Shown here: positions 20,760 to 30,581 of the stretch, piece after piece
Position numbering within the stretch: position 1 is the stretch's first letter
How the letters are laid out: each line of letters begins with the position of its first letter
From: Hoeflea phototrophica DFL-43
Lineage (GTDB): Bacteria > Pseudomonadota > Alphaproteobacteria > Rhizobiales > Rhizobiaceae
NCBI RefSeq assembly: GCF_000154705.2
Contig: NZ_CM002917.1
Location: 4,125,353-4,189,352 of the forward strand
DNA: 64,000 nucleotides
Reading direction: 5' to 3'
Program-made: the position numbers and the translations under genes
The notes under the pieces: generated by a model
Seen by the model: the letters and a program-made list of their open reading frames with translations, nothing else
Told to the model about the DNA's origin: nothing
The model's database searches: none

Positions 20760-21947
20760 ATGAGTGAAATTCAGCATCAGGCCCCGCGCCGCATTACCAT
20801 TCTCGGCGCCACCGGCTCGATCGGCTGCAACACGCTGGACGTGATGACGCATCTGGGCGGCCGTGATGCCTTTGAGGTCCCCGCAATCACCGGCATGGGC
20901 AACATTGATCTGCTCGCCAAACAGGCCCGCCAAGCGGGCGCGGGCTTTGCCGTCACCGCTGATCCGGCGCGTTATCAGGATCTCAAGGCCGCTCTCTCCG
21001 GCACCGGCATCGAGGCTGGCGCAGGCCCAGCGGGGCTGATCGAGGCCGGCGAACGCGACACCGATCTTCTTATGGCCGGTATTGTCGGAATCGCTGGACT
21101 GGCGCCAACGCTAGCAGCGGTTTCCAGGGGCGCCGATATCGCGCTGGCCAACAAGGAATGCCTTGTATCGGCGGGCGAGCTTTTTGCCGCTGCCATGGCC
21201 AAGGGCGGCGGCAAGCTGCTACCCGTCGACAGCGAGCATAACGCGATCTTTCAGGTTCTGGAGGAACACCAGCGCCACGCTGTCGAACGCATCATCCTGA
21301 CCGCCTCCGGCGGGCCATTCCGCGAACATACACGCGAACAGATGTCGGTGATGACAGCCGATGTCGCGGCGGCGCATCCCAACTGGTCCATGGGCCTCAA
21401 GATCTCGATCGACAGTGCATCGATGTTCAACAAGGCGCTGGAGATGATCGAGGCGCGCCATCTGTTCGGTATGCGACCGGAGCAGATCGAGGTCATCGTC
21501 CATCCCCAATCCATCATCCATTCGATGGTTGGATACACCGATGGCTCTGTCCTCGCCCAGCTCGGCACACCTGACATGCGCCACGCCATCGGCTACGCAA
21601 TTTCCCATCCCCGCCGGGCCAGTCTTCCGGTCGAACGGCTTGATTTTGCCAAGCTGTCGCGGCTTGATTTCCACGCCCCCGATGAGACACGCTTCCCGGC
21701 CCTGGCGCTTGCCCGCACCGCCATGCAACGCGGCGGCCTGCAGGGCGCCATCCTCAACGGAGCCAAGGAAGCAGCTCTCGAAGCCTTTATCGCTGGCCAG
21801 ATCGGATTTCTGGACATGGCCGACGTCGTTGCTCAAACCATGGACAAAATGGATGACGGCCGCCAGCCAAACAGCATCGAGGATGTCTATGCCGCCGATC
21901 GCGAGGCGCGTGACATTGCTGCCTCCCTGATGCGCCAGCCAGCCTGA
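20760..21947 (+). CDS. dxr: 1-deoxy-D-xylulose 5-phosphate reductoisomerase
   Basis: 395 residues. NADPH-binding GATGSIGCNTLDV at the N-terminus, ALANKECLVSAGELF, the metal/active-site PVDSEHNAIFQVLEEH, the flexible loop LTASGGPFRE, and the substrate segment HPNWSMGLKISIDSASMFNKALEMIEA. It makes MEP from DXP, the second step of non-mevalonate isoprenoid synthesis, relevant to quinone, carotenoid and (bacterio)chlorophyll side chains. ATG at 20760 is preferred over the GTG nine bases upstream. Confidence 0.97.
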   Translation: MSEIQHQAPRRITILGATGSIGCNTLDVMTHLGGRDAFEVPAITGMGNIDLLAKQARQAGAGFAVTADPARYQDLKAALSGTGIEAGAGPAGLIEAGERDTDLLMAGIVGIAGLAPTLAAVSRGADIALANKECLVSAGELFAAAMAKGGGKLLPVDSEHNAIFQVLEEHQRHAVERIILTASGGPFREHTREQMSVMTADVAAAHPNWSMGLKISIDSASMFNKALEMIEARHLFGMRPEQIEVIVHPQSIIHSMVGYTDGSVLAQLGTPDMRHAIGYAISHPRRASLPVERLDFAKLSRLDFHAPDETRFPALALARTAMQRGGLQGAILNGAKEAALEAFIAGQIGFLDMADVVAQTMDKMDDGRQPNSIEDVYAADREARDIAASLMRQPA

Positions 21948-21981
21948 CTGCGCAGTTCAATCCGGAGATAAAACCGGCTGG

Positions 21982-22025
21982 AAATTCTGCCGGGGCGAGT
22001 TCGAAAACCCGCGCCGGCAGAATTT
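21982..22025. terminator. 12-bp perfect inverted repeat between convergent genes
   Basis: AAATTCTGCCGG (21982-21993) and CCGGCAGAATTT (22014-22025) are exact reverse complements with a 20-base loop. They lie between the stop codons of dxr and the convergent coxM-like gene; a bidirectional terminator is the simplest reading, although the T runs are short. Confidence 0.6.
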
Positions 22026-22041
22026 GCAGTATGATGTCTGA

Positions 22042-22842
22042 TCACCCCGCCGCAGCGACTGCCCGCTTGGCCATCACCCTGATCAGGTTGGCGCGGTAGG
22101 CCGAAGAGGCATGGATATCCGACATCAGATCGGAATCATCGACCGTGACGCCATCAAGCACGCCTGCGGAGAATTCCGATGCAAGGGCTTGCTCCATACC
22201 CTCGTGGCGGAACACGCCATCAGATCCAGCGCCGGTCACTGCCACCCGCACGGCCCCGTCGCCATGCTTGGCCACGAAGACGCCGGTCATGGCGTAGCGC
22301 GAGGCCGGGTTGGGGAACTTGGAATAGGCGCATTTCGACGGCGCCGTGATTTCCACCGCCACCACCAGTTCGCCATCCTCAAGCGCGGTCTCGAACATAC
22401 CGGTGAAGAACTCGTCGGCGCTGATCGAGCGCGTGTTGGTGACGATGGTGGCATTCAGCGCCATCAACCCGGCGGGATAGTCCGCCGCCGGGTCGTTGTT
22501 GGAAATCGAGCCGCCGATCGTGCCCATGTGCCGCACGTGAGGATCGCCGATATGGGCAGCCAGATGCGCCAGCCCCGGGCAAGCCGCTGCAAGCTCTGAC
22601 GAGCTTGCAACTTCGGCATGGGTGGTTGCGGCTCCGATTCGGATCGAGCCGCCACTCACCGAAATGCCCTTCAACTCGGCGATGTGCCTCAGATCCACCA
22701 GATCCGAAGGAGCTGCTAGCCGCTGCTTCATGGTCGGAAGCAGCGTCTGTCCACCCGAGAGATATTTGGCTTCGTCATTCGCTGAGGCCAGCTTGACAGC
22801 GTCCTCCACAGAGGAGGCGCGATGATAATTGGTTGCATACAT
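22042..22842 (-). CDS. coxM: FAD-binding medium subunit of CODH/xanthine-dehydrogenase-type enzyme
   Basis: 266 residues with the CO-dehydrogenase flavoprotein fold: N-terminal YHRASSVEDAVKLASANDEAKYLSGGQTLLP (FAD-binding GG), then HMGTIGGSISNNDPAADYPAGLMALNA, the second FAD-pyrophosphate segment, and the C-terminal domain. It would pass electrons from the FeS subunit via FAD to a membrane acceptor. Third gene of an S-L-M operon; 18 bases separate it from the L subunit. Confidence 0.88.
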   Translation of the reverse strand: MYATNYHRASSVEDAVKLASANDEAKYLSGGQTLLPTMKQRLAAPSDLVDLRHIAELKGISVSGGSIRIGAATTHAEVASSSELAAACPGLAHLAAHIGDPHVRHMGTIGGSISNNDPAADYPAGLMALNATIVTNTRSISADEFFTGMFETALEDGELVVAVEITAPSKCAYSKFPNPASRYAMTGVFVAKHGDGAVRVAVTGAGSDGVFRHEGMEQALASEFSAGVLDGVTVDDSDLMSDIHASSAYRANLIRVMAKRAVAAAG

Positions 22843-22860
22843 GATGTCTGCCTCCCTTTC

Positions 22861-25209
22861 TTACTGTGCCGACCGGAGTGCCGCCCAGACCCTTTCAGGG
22901 GTCGCAGGCATCGTCAGGTCGTTGTTGCCGATGGCGTCGGTGATGGCGTTGATCAGTGCCGGTGGCGAACCAATGGCACCAGCCTCGCCACAGCCCTTGA
23001 TGCCCAGCGGGTTTGATGGGCACACCGTTTCCGTTGTCGACACCTTGAACGAAGGCAAGTCGTCAGCACGCGGCATGGTGTAATCCATGTAGCTCGCCGT
23101 CAGCAGCTGCCCGGTCTCGGCATCGTAGTGCGTGCCTTCCAGCAACGCCTGGCCGATGCCCTGCGCCACACCGCCATGCACCTGGCCTTCAACGATCATC
23201 GGATTGATGATCTTGCCGAAATCATCCGCTGCGACGAAGTCAACGACGGTGGTCTTGCCGGTGTCGGGATCGACCTCCACCTCGCAGATATAGGTGCCTG
23301 CCGGGAAGGTGAAGTTGGACGGATCATAAAATGCGCCTTCCTTCAGACCCGGTTCCATGCCCTCGGGCAGATTGTGCGCGGTGTAGGCGGCGAGCGCCAT
23401 CTGGAACCACGGCACGCTCTTGTCGGTGCCTGCGACCTTGAGTTCGCCATTCTCGATGACGATGTCGCTTTCATCGGCTTCCATCAGATGCGCGGCAATC
23501 TTCTTGGCCTTGGTCTCGACCTTGTCGAGCGCCTTGACGATTGCCGACATGCCAACCGCACCGGAGCGCGAGCCATAGGTGCCCATGCCCATCTGCACCT
23601 TGTCTGTGTCGCCATGAACGATCGAGACACTGTCCATACCTACGCCAAACCGCTCTGCAACAAGCTGCGAGAACGTGGTTTCATGGCCCTGGCCATGGCT
23701 GTGCGAACCGGTCAGGACTTCGATGGTGCCGACCGCGTTCACCCGCACCTCAGCCGATTCCCAAAGCCCCACACCGGCACCAAGAGATCCGACCGCTGCC
23801 GACGGCGCAATGCCGCATGCCTCGATGTAGCAGCTGATGCCGATGCCGCGTTTCTTGCCGCGGGACTCGGCTTCTGCCCGGCGTGCCGGGAAGCCGTCAT
23901 AATCGATCGCCGTCATCGCCGCATCCAGCGAGGCATCGAAATCGCCGGCATCGTAGCACATGATCACCGGGGTCTGGTACGGGAATTCACGGATGAAGTT
24001 CTGCCGTCTCAGAGCAGCGGGAGTGACGCCAAGTTCACGCGCCGCCGTCTCAAGCACACGCTCGAGCAGATAGCAGGCTTCCGGCCGCCCGGCGCCGCGA
24101 TAGGCGTCCACCGGAACCGTGTTGGTGTATACCGTGCGCACATTGGCGTGGATCGCCGGGATCGCGTACTGGCCCGACAACAGGGTGGCGTAGAGATAGG
24201 TCGGCACCGAGCTCGAAAACAGCGACATGTAGGCGCCGAGATTGGCAATGGTGTCGACTTTGAAGCCGGTGATGTTGTTGTCTGCATCAAACGCCATCTT
24301 GATGGTTGATTCATGGTCGCGGCCATGGGCATCGGTCAGGAAGGCCTCGGTCCGGTCACAATTCCATTTCACCGGAACACCGGTGCGCTTGGAAGCCCAC
24401 AGACAGACTATTTCCTCGGGGTAGATGTAGATTTTGGAGCCGAAACCGCCGCCCACATCCGGTGCGATCACCCGAAGCTTGTTTTCAGGCGCCACATTGT
24501 AGAATGCGCTGAGCACCAGCCGTGCCACATGTGGGTTCTGCGACGTGGTCCACAGCGTGTAGTGTTCGTCGGAATCGTCATAAACGCCGAGCGCCGCGCG
24601 CGGCTCCATCGGGTTGGGCACCAGTCGGTTGTTGACGATCTTCATCTCGGTCACATGCGCGGCCGAGGCAATGGCTGCATCGGTGGCGGCAGCATCACCG
24701 ATTTCCCAATCGAAGATCTGGTTGTTCTTGGCTTCGGGATGAAGCTGCGGTGCGCCGTCCTTGAGCGCATCAACGGCGCTTGTGACAACCGGCAGGGTTT
24801 CATAATCCACGACAACTGCCTCGGCGGCATCGCGGGCCTGCGCCTTGCTGTCAGCCACCACGATGGCGACAGCGTCACCAACATAGCGAACCGTGTCCTG
24901 GGCCAGCGGACGCCAGGCGCCCATATTCATCGGCGAGCCATCCTTGGAATGGATCATCCAACCGCAAATGATGTTGCCGATGCCGTCCTCGGTGAGCTGC
25001 GCACCGTTGAGAATGCTGATCACGCCGGGCATTTTCTCAGCAGCCGATGTATCGATGCTCTTGATTTTGGCATGAGCATGCGGCGAGCGCACAAAATGCG
25101 CGTGCTTCATGCCAGGCACCACCATGTCATCAGTGTACCGGCCCTTGCCGGTGATAAAGCGCTTGTCTTCCTTGCGCGCCACGCGGGCGCCAATGCCTTC
25201 CATTCCCAT
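22861..25209 (-). CDS. coxL: Molybdopterin-binding large subunit, form-II CODH-like
   Basis: 782 residues, the usual length of CoxL-type molybdenum hydroxylase subunits. Motifs: [14 protein letters not shown] near residue 253, the active-site loop AYRGAGR at about 369-375, and the C-terminal Mo-pocket segment [24 protein letters not shown] (invariant Glu). The AYRGAGR loop marks form-II or other xanthine-oxidase relatives; true form-I CO dehydrogenases have AYxCSFR with the Cu-ligand Cys. CO oxidation is therefore not assured; another aldehyde or heterocycle may be the substrate. The S-L-M gene order also fits form II. Confidence 0.88.
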   Translation of the reverse strand: MGMEGIGARVARKEDKRFITGKGRYTDDMVVPGMKHAHFVRSPHAHAKIKSIDTSAAEKMPGVISILNGAQLTEDGIGNIICGWMIHSKDGSPMNMGAWRPLAQDTVRYVGDAVAIVVADSKAQARDAAEAVVVDYETLPVVTSAVDALKDGAPQLHPEAKNNQIFDWEIGDAAATDAAIASAAHVTEMKIVNNRLVPNPMEPRAALGVYDDSDEHYTLWTTSQNPHVARLVLSAFYNVAPENKLRVIAPDVGGGFGSKIYIYPEEIVCLWASKRTGVPVKWNCDRTEAFLTDAHGRDHESTIKMAFDADNNITGFKVDTIANLGAYMSLFSSSVPTYLYATLLSGQYAIPAIHANVRTVYTNTVPVDAYRGAGRPEACYLLERVLETAARELGVTPAALRRQNFIREFPYQTPVIMCYDAGDFDASLDAAMTAIDYDGFPARRAEAESRGKKRGIGISCYIEACGIAPSAAVGSLGAGVGLWESAEVRVNAVGTIEVLTGSHSHGQGHETTFSQLVAERFGVGMDSVSIVHGDTDKVQMGMGTYGSRSGAVGMSAIVKALDKVETKAKKIAAHLMEADESDIVIENGELKVAGTDKSVPWFQMALAAYTAHNLPEGMEPGLKEGAFYDPSNFTFPAGTYICEVEVDPDTGKTTVVDFVAADDFGKIINPMIVEGQVHGGVAQGIGQALLEGTHYDAETGQLLTASYMDYTMPRADDLPSFKVSTTETVCPSNPLGIKGCGEAGAIGSPPALINAITDAIGNNDLTMPATPERVWAALRSAQ

Positions 25210-25402
25210 CTCTCAAACTCCTCCGGTTGAGTGCTGGCGAACGAGACGATGCATCATATTCGGATGAGAGTCCGGGGTTCCGCGGCCTTGTGTGTCCATG
25301 GATGCGAGGCTTTCGCATTAAAGACACTTCACCACTGTCGCTGCCCGAAATTCTCTCCGTTTGAAAATGCACCACCTCAAAACATCGCCGGTTTCGGCAA
25401 TA

Positions 25403-25894
25403 CTATTCGGCGGCCACCTTTGCGCCGTCGCCCATCTTGGACGCGGCGTCGAGAACCGCCTTGACGATGTTGTGATAGCCAGTGCAGCGGCAAATGTTGC
25501 CTTCAAGCTCGGCGCGCACTGTTTTCTCATCAAGCTGGCCGCCATGGCGGCTGATCATGTCAACAGCGGACATGATCATGCCCGGCGTGCAGAAACCGCA
25601 TTGCAGGCCATGATGCTCACGAAACGCCGCCTGAACGGGGTGCAACTCGCCGCCCGAGGCAAGCCCCTCGATTGTCGTCACATCCGACCCGTCTGCCTGT
25701 GCGGCCAGCATGGTGCAGGATTTGACAGCCTTGCCGTCAACATGAACCACACAGGCACCGCATTGGGATGTGTCACATCCGACATGGGTTCCGGTCAGTC
25801 CGAGATTTTCGCGGATGAACTGGACCAGAAGCATCCGGTCCTCGCATTGGCCCGAAACGGATCGTCCGTTTACGGTCATCGATACATTGGCCAT
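25403..25894 (-). CDS. coxS: [2Fe-2S] small subunit of CODH-type molybdenum hydroxylase
   Basis: 163 residues with two [2Fe-2S] centres: the plant-ferredoxin-type set in [16 protein letters not shown] plus the downstream Cys, and the helical-domain set [11 protein letters not shown] and [11 protein letters not shown]. It receives electrons from the molybdenum centre. First gene of the unit; a 193-bp gap separates it from the L subunit, without an obvious terminator. The closest regulatory-looking element is the palindrome at 26144 in the shared upstream region. Confidence 0.9.
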   Translation of the reverse strand: MANVSMTVNGRSVSGQCEDRMLLVQFIRENLGLTGTHVGCDTSQCGACVVHVDGKAVKSCTMLAAQADGSDVTTIEGLASGGELHPVQAAFREHHGLQCGFCTPGMIMSAVDMISRHGGQLDEKTVRAELEGNICRCTGYHNIVKAVLDAASKMGDGAKVAAE

Positions 25895-26414
25895 TAAATT
25901 CCTCCCTGGGGTGCAGGATCCTCACTCACCCTGACCGCATCATTTTCCTTTTTTCTAAAAGGATCAACCATCAAACTTGGATATTTCCAAAAGCGCTTTC
26001 TGCCGGATCATAAGTATCGCCCGAAATCGTCGACAGTCTTCACACAAAAGCAACACCCCGCTGGCACCGACTCACGACCTGGAAGCTGCCCTCAGCGACA
26101 AAGAAGAAAATTCTTGCCGGCAAACTGTTTTATCGTTAATTTTCGACCGTACGGTCGGTTAATAAAGAATGACTCCCAGCAGAGCAGAACAATCGCCAAC
26201 ACGCGATGTTGGGGGACCATAACGATAGCGGAGTTCAGGGACGAGGAGGTCTTTGTGTGCTGTCTGTATCTCATCAGATGTCTGCTTTAGGGACGCTTCC
26301 GGCCACTTGCGAGACAGCTTCGTTAATGCTGTCTAGGCAGTTACATAATTTGGCCCTAGTTTCGGGACTGGGAACTGCGGCATCAAAGCCGTATCAATTT
26401 TCCGGGAGGATAGA
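25895..26414. other. 520-bp divergent intergenic region (coxSLM / TRAP transporter)
   Basis: No convincing gene. It separates the minus-strand coxS start from the plus-strand TRAP binding-protein start, so it should hold both promoters. Recognisable content: a perfect CGACCGTACGGTCG palindrome at 26144-26157, AT-rich flanks around it, and GGAGGATAGA immediately before the ATG at 26415. The short open frame at 25977-26162 has neither a ribosome binding site nor codon bias like its neighbours. The sulfonate-cluster palindrome GTCTTATATAAGAC is absent. Confidence 0.6.
26144..26157. promoter_or_regulatory. Perfect 14-bp palindrome, TetR-type operator candidate
   Basis: CGACCGTACGGTCG is its own reverse complement. 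The ACCG...CGGT half-site layout is typical of many TetR-family operators. It lies about 250 bp from both divergent start codons; no regulator gene is adjacent, so the binding protein would be encoded elsewhere. Confidence 0.45.
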
Positions 26415-27464
26415 ATGAAAAAACGCAATTTCCTGAAATCAGCAGCAGCAGCAGCAATTGCTGTTTCCGCGCTCGGCTTGTCATCCGCTGGCGCAATCGC
26501 ACAGGAAGTCACCCTGCGCATGCACCAGTTCCTGCCACCGCAGGCCAATGTTCCTGCCGAAATCCTGATCCCTTGGGCCGAGCAGGTTGGAGAAGCATCG
26601 GGCGGTCGGATAAAGGTAGAGGTTTTCTCGGCGATGTCGCTCGGCGGGACACCACCGCAGCTGATTGATCAGGCGCGAGACGGCGTCGTTGACATTGTCT
26701 GGACTTTGCCTGGATACACTCCCGGCCGGTTCCCAAGTGTCGAAGTCTTCGAACTGCCCTTCACCATGACCAATGCCGAAGCAACATCCCGGGCCTACTG
26801 GGACCTGTTCAAGTCGGACATGGAGGAAAGCCAGTTCCAGGGTCTGAAAATCCTTGCTGCCTGGGTTCATGGCCCCGGTGTTATCCACGCAAAGGGTGAA
26901 GGCATCCGCAAACTGGAAGACATGCAGGGCAAGAAGCTGCGGGGCCCGACCCGCGTGATCAACGGCATGCTCGCAGAACTCGGAGCCGAGCCCGTCGGCA
27001 TGCCGGTGCCTGCCATTCCAGAGGCGCTCTCCAAGGGAGTCATCGACGGAACCGTCATTCCCTGGGAAGTGACCCCGGCATTGAAAATCGCTGAACTGGT
27101 CGACACCCACACCGAGTTCGGCGGCGATACGGCGCTTTACACTGCCGCCTTTGTCCTGGCCATGAACAAGGCAAAATATGACAGCATGCCTGACGATCTC
27201 AAGGGGATCCTCGACGAGGCAACCGGCGCGGAGTTCTCCGCATATGCTGGCAAGACAATGGAAGCATTTGACGCACCCAGCCGCAAGATTGCCGAAGCCA
27301 CCGACAACGAGATCGTCCAGATCGAAGGCGAGGAATTGCAGCGCTGGAAGGATGCTTCGCAGAAGGTGGTCGACAATTGGTACGGTGAAATGGAAGCCAA
27401 GGGCATTGACGGCAAGGCGCTGCATGCAAAGGCAAAAGAGCTGATCGACAATTACACCAAGTAA
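26415..27464 (+). CDS. TRAP transporter substrate-binding protein (DctP family), system 1
   Basis: 349 residues with a Sec signal peptide (MKKRNFLKSAAAAAIAVSALGLSSAGAIAQ) and the DctP fold: LRMHQFLPPQANVPAEILIPWAEQV, VFSAMSLGGTPPQLIDQARDGVVDIVW, FPSVEVFELPF, and the conserved Arg-containing segment KLRGPTRVINGMLAELGAEPVGMPVPAIPEALSKGVIDG. RBS GGAGGATAGA. It would bind an organic anion in the periplasm for the DctQM subunits encoded downstream. Substrate unknown; a 217-bp gap separates it from the Q subunit, as if its transcript were processed or terminated. Confidence 0.9.
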   Translation: MKKRNFLKSAAAAAIAVSALGLSSAGAIAQEVTLRMHQFLPPQANVPAEILIPWAEQVGEASGGRIKVEVFSAMSLGGTPPQLIDQARDGVVDIVWTLPGYTPGRFPSVEVFELPFTMTNAEATSRAYWDLFKSDMEESQFQGLKILAAWVHGPGVIHAKGEGIRKLEDMQGKKLRGPTRVINGMLAELGAEPVGMPVPAIPEALSKGVIDGTVIPWEVTPALKIAELVDTHTEFGGDTALYTAAFVLAMNKAKYDSMPDDLKGILDEATGAEFSAYAGKTMEAFDAPSRKIAEATDNEIVQIEGEELQRWKDASQKVVDNWYGEMEAKGIDGKALHAKAKELIDNYTK

Positions 27465-27681
27465 TCTGGCGGCTTGAAAAATCCCGGCGGGACATGTCCA
27501 ATAAGGCAGCTTCCGCCGGTACTCTTTTGGGATTGGCACCAAGAGACCAATCAACTGGCATTGTCATGCCCCAAAGATGCGATCGGGAACGGCCAGGCCC
27601 GTCCGGTAGCGGTGCGCCTTCACAAGATGAGGCAGAGAGGGCAGAACATGTTTGATTTTGTAACCATCCGGACCGTGTACA

Positions 27682-28212
27682 GTGTTTGAATCCATCAATA
27701 TCTTCATGCGGCGCTTGGCAGCCCTGCTTGCCATTCTTGGAGGGCTGGCGCTGATTGCCGTGATGCTGACCACCGTGGCGTCAGTATCGGGGCGCGCGCT
27801 CATTCCAATCGGGCTGGGTCCGATTCGCGGTGATTTCGAACTGGTGGAACTGGGAATCGGATTTGCCGTGTTCGCCTTTCTGCCCTGGGTCCAGATCAAC
27901 CGCCAGCATGCTTCCGTTGAAATCCTGACGATGCATCTTGGACCCCGCGCCAATCGGATCATTGATCTTGTGGCGGACGGTCTGATGGCAATGGTCGCAA
28001 TTCTGCTCGCCTGGAAACACTGGCAGGGCACACTCGACAAACTCGCCTATGGCGAGACCACCTTTATCATTCAGTATCCGGTTTGGTGGGCTTATGCTTC
28101 GGGCCTGGTTGGTGCCTCCGGCTTCGTGCTGATCAGCATCTGGTGCGTGTTCCTGAGTTTGCGGGCACTTTCAAATGGACAGGATCAGGCCCACGAGGGG
28201 GTCATGCATTGA
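27682..28212 (+). CDS. TRAP transporter small membrane subunit (DctQ), system 1
   Basis: 176 residues with four membrane helices and the DctQ pattern ALIPIGLGPIRGDFELVELGIGFAVFAFLPWVQINRQHASVEI. The start is GTG at 27682 without a strong ribosome binding site; ATG 27706 is an alternative that removes eight residues. It bridges the periplasmic binding protein and the large subunit. The stop overlaps the next start by four bases. Confidence 0.87.
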   Translation: MFESINIFMRRLAALLAILGGLALIAVMLTTVASVSGRALIPIGLGPIRGDFELVELGIGFAVFAFLPWVQINRQHASVEILTMHLGPRANRIIDLVADGLMAMVAILLAWKHWQGTLDKLAYGETTFIIQYPVWWAYASGLVGASGFVLISIWCVFLSLRALSNGQDQAHEGVMH

Positions 28213-29531
28213 GCAACATTGACATTGCGCTGCTGTCTTTTCCGGTCCTGCTAGCGCTGATCTTCCTTCGCATTCCCATCGGGCTCGCCATGCTGATCAC
28301 CGGCATCGGCGGCAGCTATTTCATCAATGGCTCGTTCCTGATGATTTTCGCGCAGCTCAAGAACCTGACTTGGGGCACATTTTCGAGCTATTCGCTCTCG
28401 ATCATACCGCTGTTTCTGCTGATGGGGCAGTTTGCCACTCTTGGCGGAATGTCCCAGGCCTTGTTCAGGGCGGCAGAGACATGGATCGGCCACAAGAAGG
28501 GCGGCGTCGCAATGGCCGCCGTCGGAGCCTGCGCCGGCTTTGGCGCGATCTGCGGCTCCTCGCTCGCAACCGCTGCCACGATGGGCCAGGTGGCCCTGCC
28601 CGAGCTCAAGCGCTACGGCTATTCCGGCGAACTCTCGACCGGGGCATTGGCAGCCGGCGGCACGCTCGGGATCCTCATTCCGCCTTCCGTGATCCTGGTG
28701 ATCTACGCCATCCTCACAGAACAGAACATCGCAAAGCTGTTCGTCGCGGCCTTCATTCCCGGCATTCTTGCGGCCCTTGGCTACATGATGGCGATCGCCA
28801 TCTATGTCCGGCTCAAACCCGGATCGGCAGGCAGCCGCGAACGCGCTCCCTACTCCGAGCGGTTCCGAAGCCTGCTCGCTGTCTGGCCGGTGCTTATCGT
28901 CTTCATCACCGTGGTCGGCGGGATCTATGGCGGAATCTTCACCCCCACCGAAGCAGCCGCCATTGGAGCTTTCGGGACCGGGGTTATTGCGCTGTTCAAC
29001 GGCGGTCTCAACCGGTCGACCCTGATCTCCTCGATTCTAACCACCGCCAGCGCCACCGGCATGATCTTTCTCATCGTTTTCGGAGCCGGGGTATACAACT
29101 CCTTTCTCGCCTTGAGCCAGTTGCCGCAAACAGCCGCAGCCTTTGTCGGAAGCCAGGATTTCAATCCCTGGCTCGTGATGATCGCCGTGCTGATTCTCTA
29201 TCTGGTATTCGGCTGCGTGATGGATTCCCTGTCGATGGTTCTGCTCACCGTACCGATTTTCTTCCCGATCATGTCGGCGCTTGATTTTGGCCTGTCACCG
29301 GAAGAATTCGCGCTCTGGTTTGGCATCATCGTGCTGATCGTCGTCGAGGTGGGGTTGATCACACCACCGGTGGGGATGAACCTGTTTGTCATCAACTCGA
29401 TGGCCAAGGACACGCCATTGGCGGCGACCTATCGCGGTGTGCTGCCCTTCGTCCTGACCGACATCGTCCGCGTTGCGATCCTGACCATGTTCCCCGCAAT
29501 CACGCTGGTGGCTGTCCGACTGCTCTATTGA
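28209..29531 (+). CDS. TRAP transporter large permease (DctM), system 1
   Basis: 440 residues, about twelve membrane helices. I start at TTG 28209, which overlaps the DctQ stop (TTGA), has GAGGGGG upstream and gives the normal DctM N-terminus (LSNIDIALLSFPVLLALIFLRIPIGLAML). The frame is open further upstream, but that part overlaps dctQ. The family marks FGAICGSSLATAATMGQVALPELKRYGY and GGTLGILIPPSVILVIYAI are present. It is the ion-driven translocation subunit. It converges with comC; the stops are 45 bases apart. Confidence 0.9.
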   Translation: MSNIDIALLSFPVLLALIFLRIPIGLAMLITGIGGSYFINGSFLMIFAQLKNLTWGTFSSYSLSIIPLFLLMGQFATLGGMSQALFRAAETWIGHKKGGVAMAAVGACAGFGAICGSSLATAATMGQVALPELKRYGYSGELSTGALAAGGTLGILIPPSVILVIYAILTEQNIAKLFVAAFIPGILAALGYMMAIAIYVRLKPGSAGSRERAPYSERFRSLLAVWPVLIVFITVVGGIYGGIFTPTEAAAIGAFGTGVIALFNGGLNRSTLISSILTTASATGMIFLIVFGAGVYNSFLALSQLPQTAAAFVGSQDFNPWLVMIAVLILYLVFGCVMDSLSMVLLTVPIFFPIMSALDFGLSPEEFALWFGIIVLIVVEVGLITPPVGMNLFVINSMAKDTPLAATYRGVLPFVLTDIVRVAILTMFPAITLVAVRLLY

Positions 29532-29576
29532 GCCGAGGGCCGGACAGGGCAGAACAAGAGAGCGGGAGCAGGCAGA

Positions 29577-30581
29577 TCAGGCCCCAATGGCCTCGATAGC
29601 CTGGACCAGGCCGGCATCCACCGGAACACCGTTGGCGAGATAATCCGCCCGGATCTGTTGCCGCCTGCGGCCGGGCAACCGCGCACCTTCCGTGGCCGTA
29701 ACCATTTGCGCCATCAGCGCCATCCGATCGGCCCCACCGGGACCAAAGGCATCCGGATCGATTGCGATGATCGCCTGACCTGTCCCGGGCGGATCGCCCT
29801 TGTCGTCAAAGAACGACGTCGCCTGCCAGGCGTAGTTCGCGCCGGTTAGGCCGGCACAAAGAAGCTCCACCATCAGCGCCAGCGCCGTGCCCTTAGCGTC
29901 GCCAAGCGGAATCATGGTCCCCGCCATCGCCGCCTTGGCATCGGTGGTCGGCTGCCCGTCGGGATCAAGCGCCCAGCCTTCGGGAATCGGATCGCCCTTC
30001 TGTGCCGCGGCCATGATCTTGCCGCGCGCCACTTTCGACAGCGAGATATCGACCACCACCGGATCCTCGGCGCCAAGAGGAGCAGCAAAGGCGATCGGGT
30101 CGGTGCCGAACAACGGCTGCCGGCCGCCCCACGGCGCCATCGCCGCCGGCGCATTGGCCACCATCAGCGCTGCGACGCCCCGCTCGGCCAACGCCTCGAC
30201 AATCACACCTGCAACGCCGCAATGGTGCGACCGGCGAATACCGGCAATCGCGATGCCCTGCGACTTGGCCGCACCGGGCAGCCAGTCAAGCGCCAGATCC
30301 ATCGCCGGATAGGCAAACCCGTTGGCAGCATCGATCGCCATCGCACCGGGGCGCAGAACCTGCGATGCCGGCGTTGCAAAACCATCCACCTTGCCGGCCC
30401 GTGCCTGCGCCGAATAGGCCTCGACCCGGCGCAGCCCGTGTCCGTTCTGCCCGGCAAGTTCCGCCGCCAGCAATGCTCCGGCCACCGAAGCGGCATTGAT
30501 TTCCGATGTACGGCTGCGCATCAGGGCACCACGGATCAGGTCCGTGAGCGCACCCGGCGACATCGTTCTGGCTTCGCTCAT
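29577..30581 (-). CDS. comC: (R)-sulfolactate dehydrogenase, ComC-like (malate/L-lactate DH family)
   Basis: 334 residues of the NAD(P)-dependent Ldh2/MDH2 family: AGQNGHGLRRVEAY, SHHCGVAGVIVEALAERG with the catalytic His, and GTDPIAFAAPLG. In sulfolactate degraders ComC interconverts sulfopyruvate and (R)-sulfolactate and, together with SlcC, inverts (S)- to (R)-sulfolactate for the lyase SuyAB. Here it directly follows an slcC-like gene (four-base overlap) and suyAB, which supports that role over plain malate or lactate dehydrogenase. Last gene of the operon. Substrate assignment is from context. Confidence 0.8.
   Translation of the reverse strand: MSEARTMSPGALTDLIRGALMRSRTSEINAASVAGALLAAELAGQNGHGLRRVEAYSAQARAGKVDGFATPASQVLRPGAMAIDAANGFAYPAMDLALDWLPGAAKSQGIAIAGIRRSHHCGVAGVIVEALAERGVAALMVANAPAAMAPWGGRQPLFGTDPIAFAAPLGAEDPVVVDISLSKVARGKIMAAAQKGDPIPEGWALDPDGQPTTDAKAAMAGTMIPLGDAKGTALALMVELLCAGLTGANYAWQATSFFDDKGDPPGTGQAIIAIDPDAFGPGGADRMALMAQMVTATEGARLPGRRRQQIRADYLANGVPVDAGLVQAIEAIGA

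Noticed and set aside
23128..24309. 393-codon plus-strand frame opposite the coxL-like gene
   Set aside because: The minus-strand product has full molybdenum-hydroxylase motifs; the antisense product has none.
22861..25209. True (form-I) carbon monoxide dehydrogenase
   Set aside because: The active-site loop is AYRGAGR, not the AYxCSFR that carries the Cu-ligand Cys, and the gene order is S-L-M rather than M-S-L.
25977..26162. 61-codon open frame in the cox/TRAP intergenic region
   Set aside because: No ribosome binding site, base composition unlike its neighbours, and it runs across the palindromic operator candidate.
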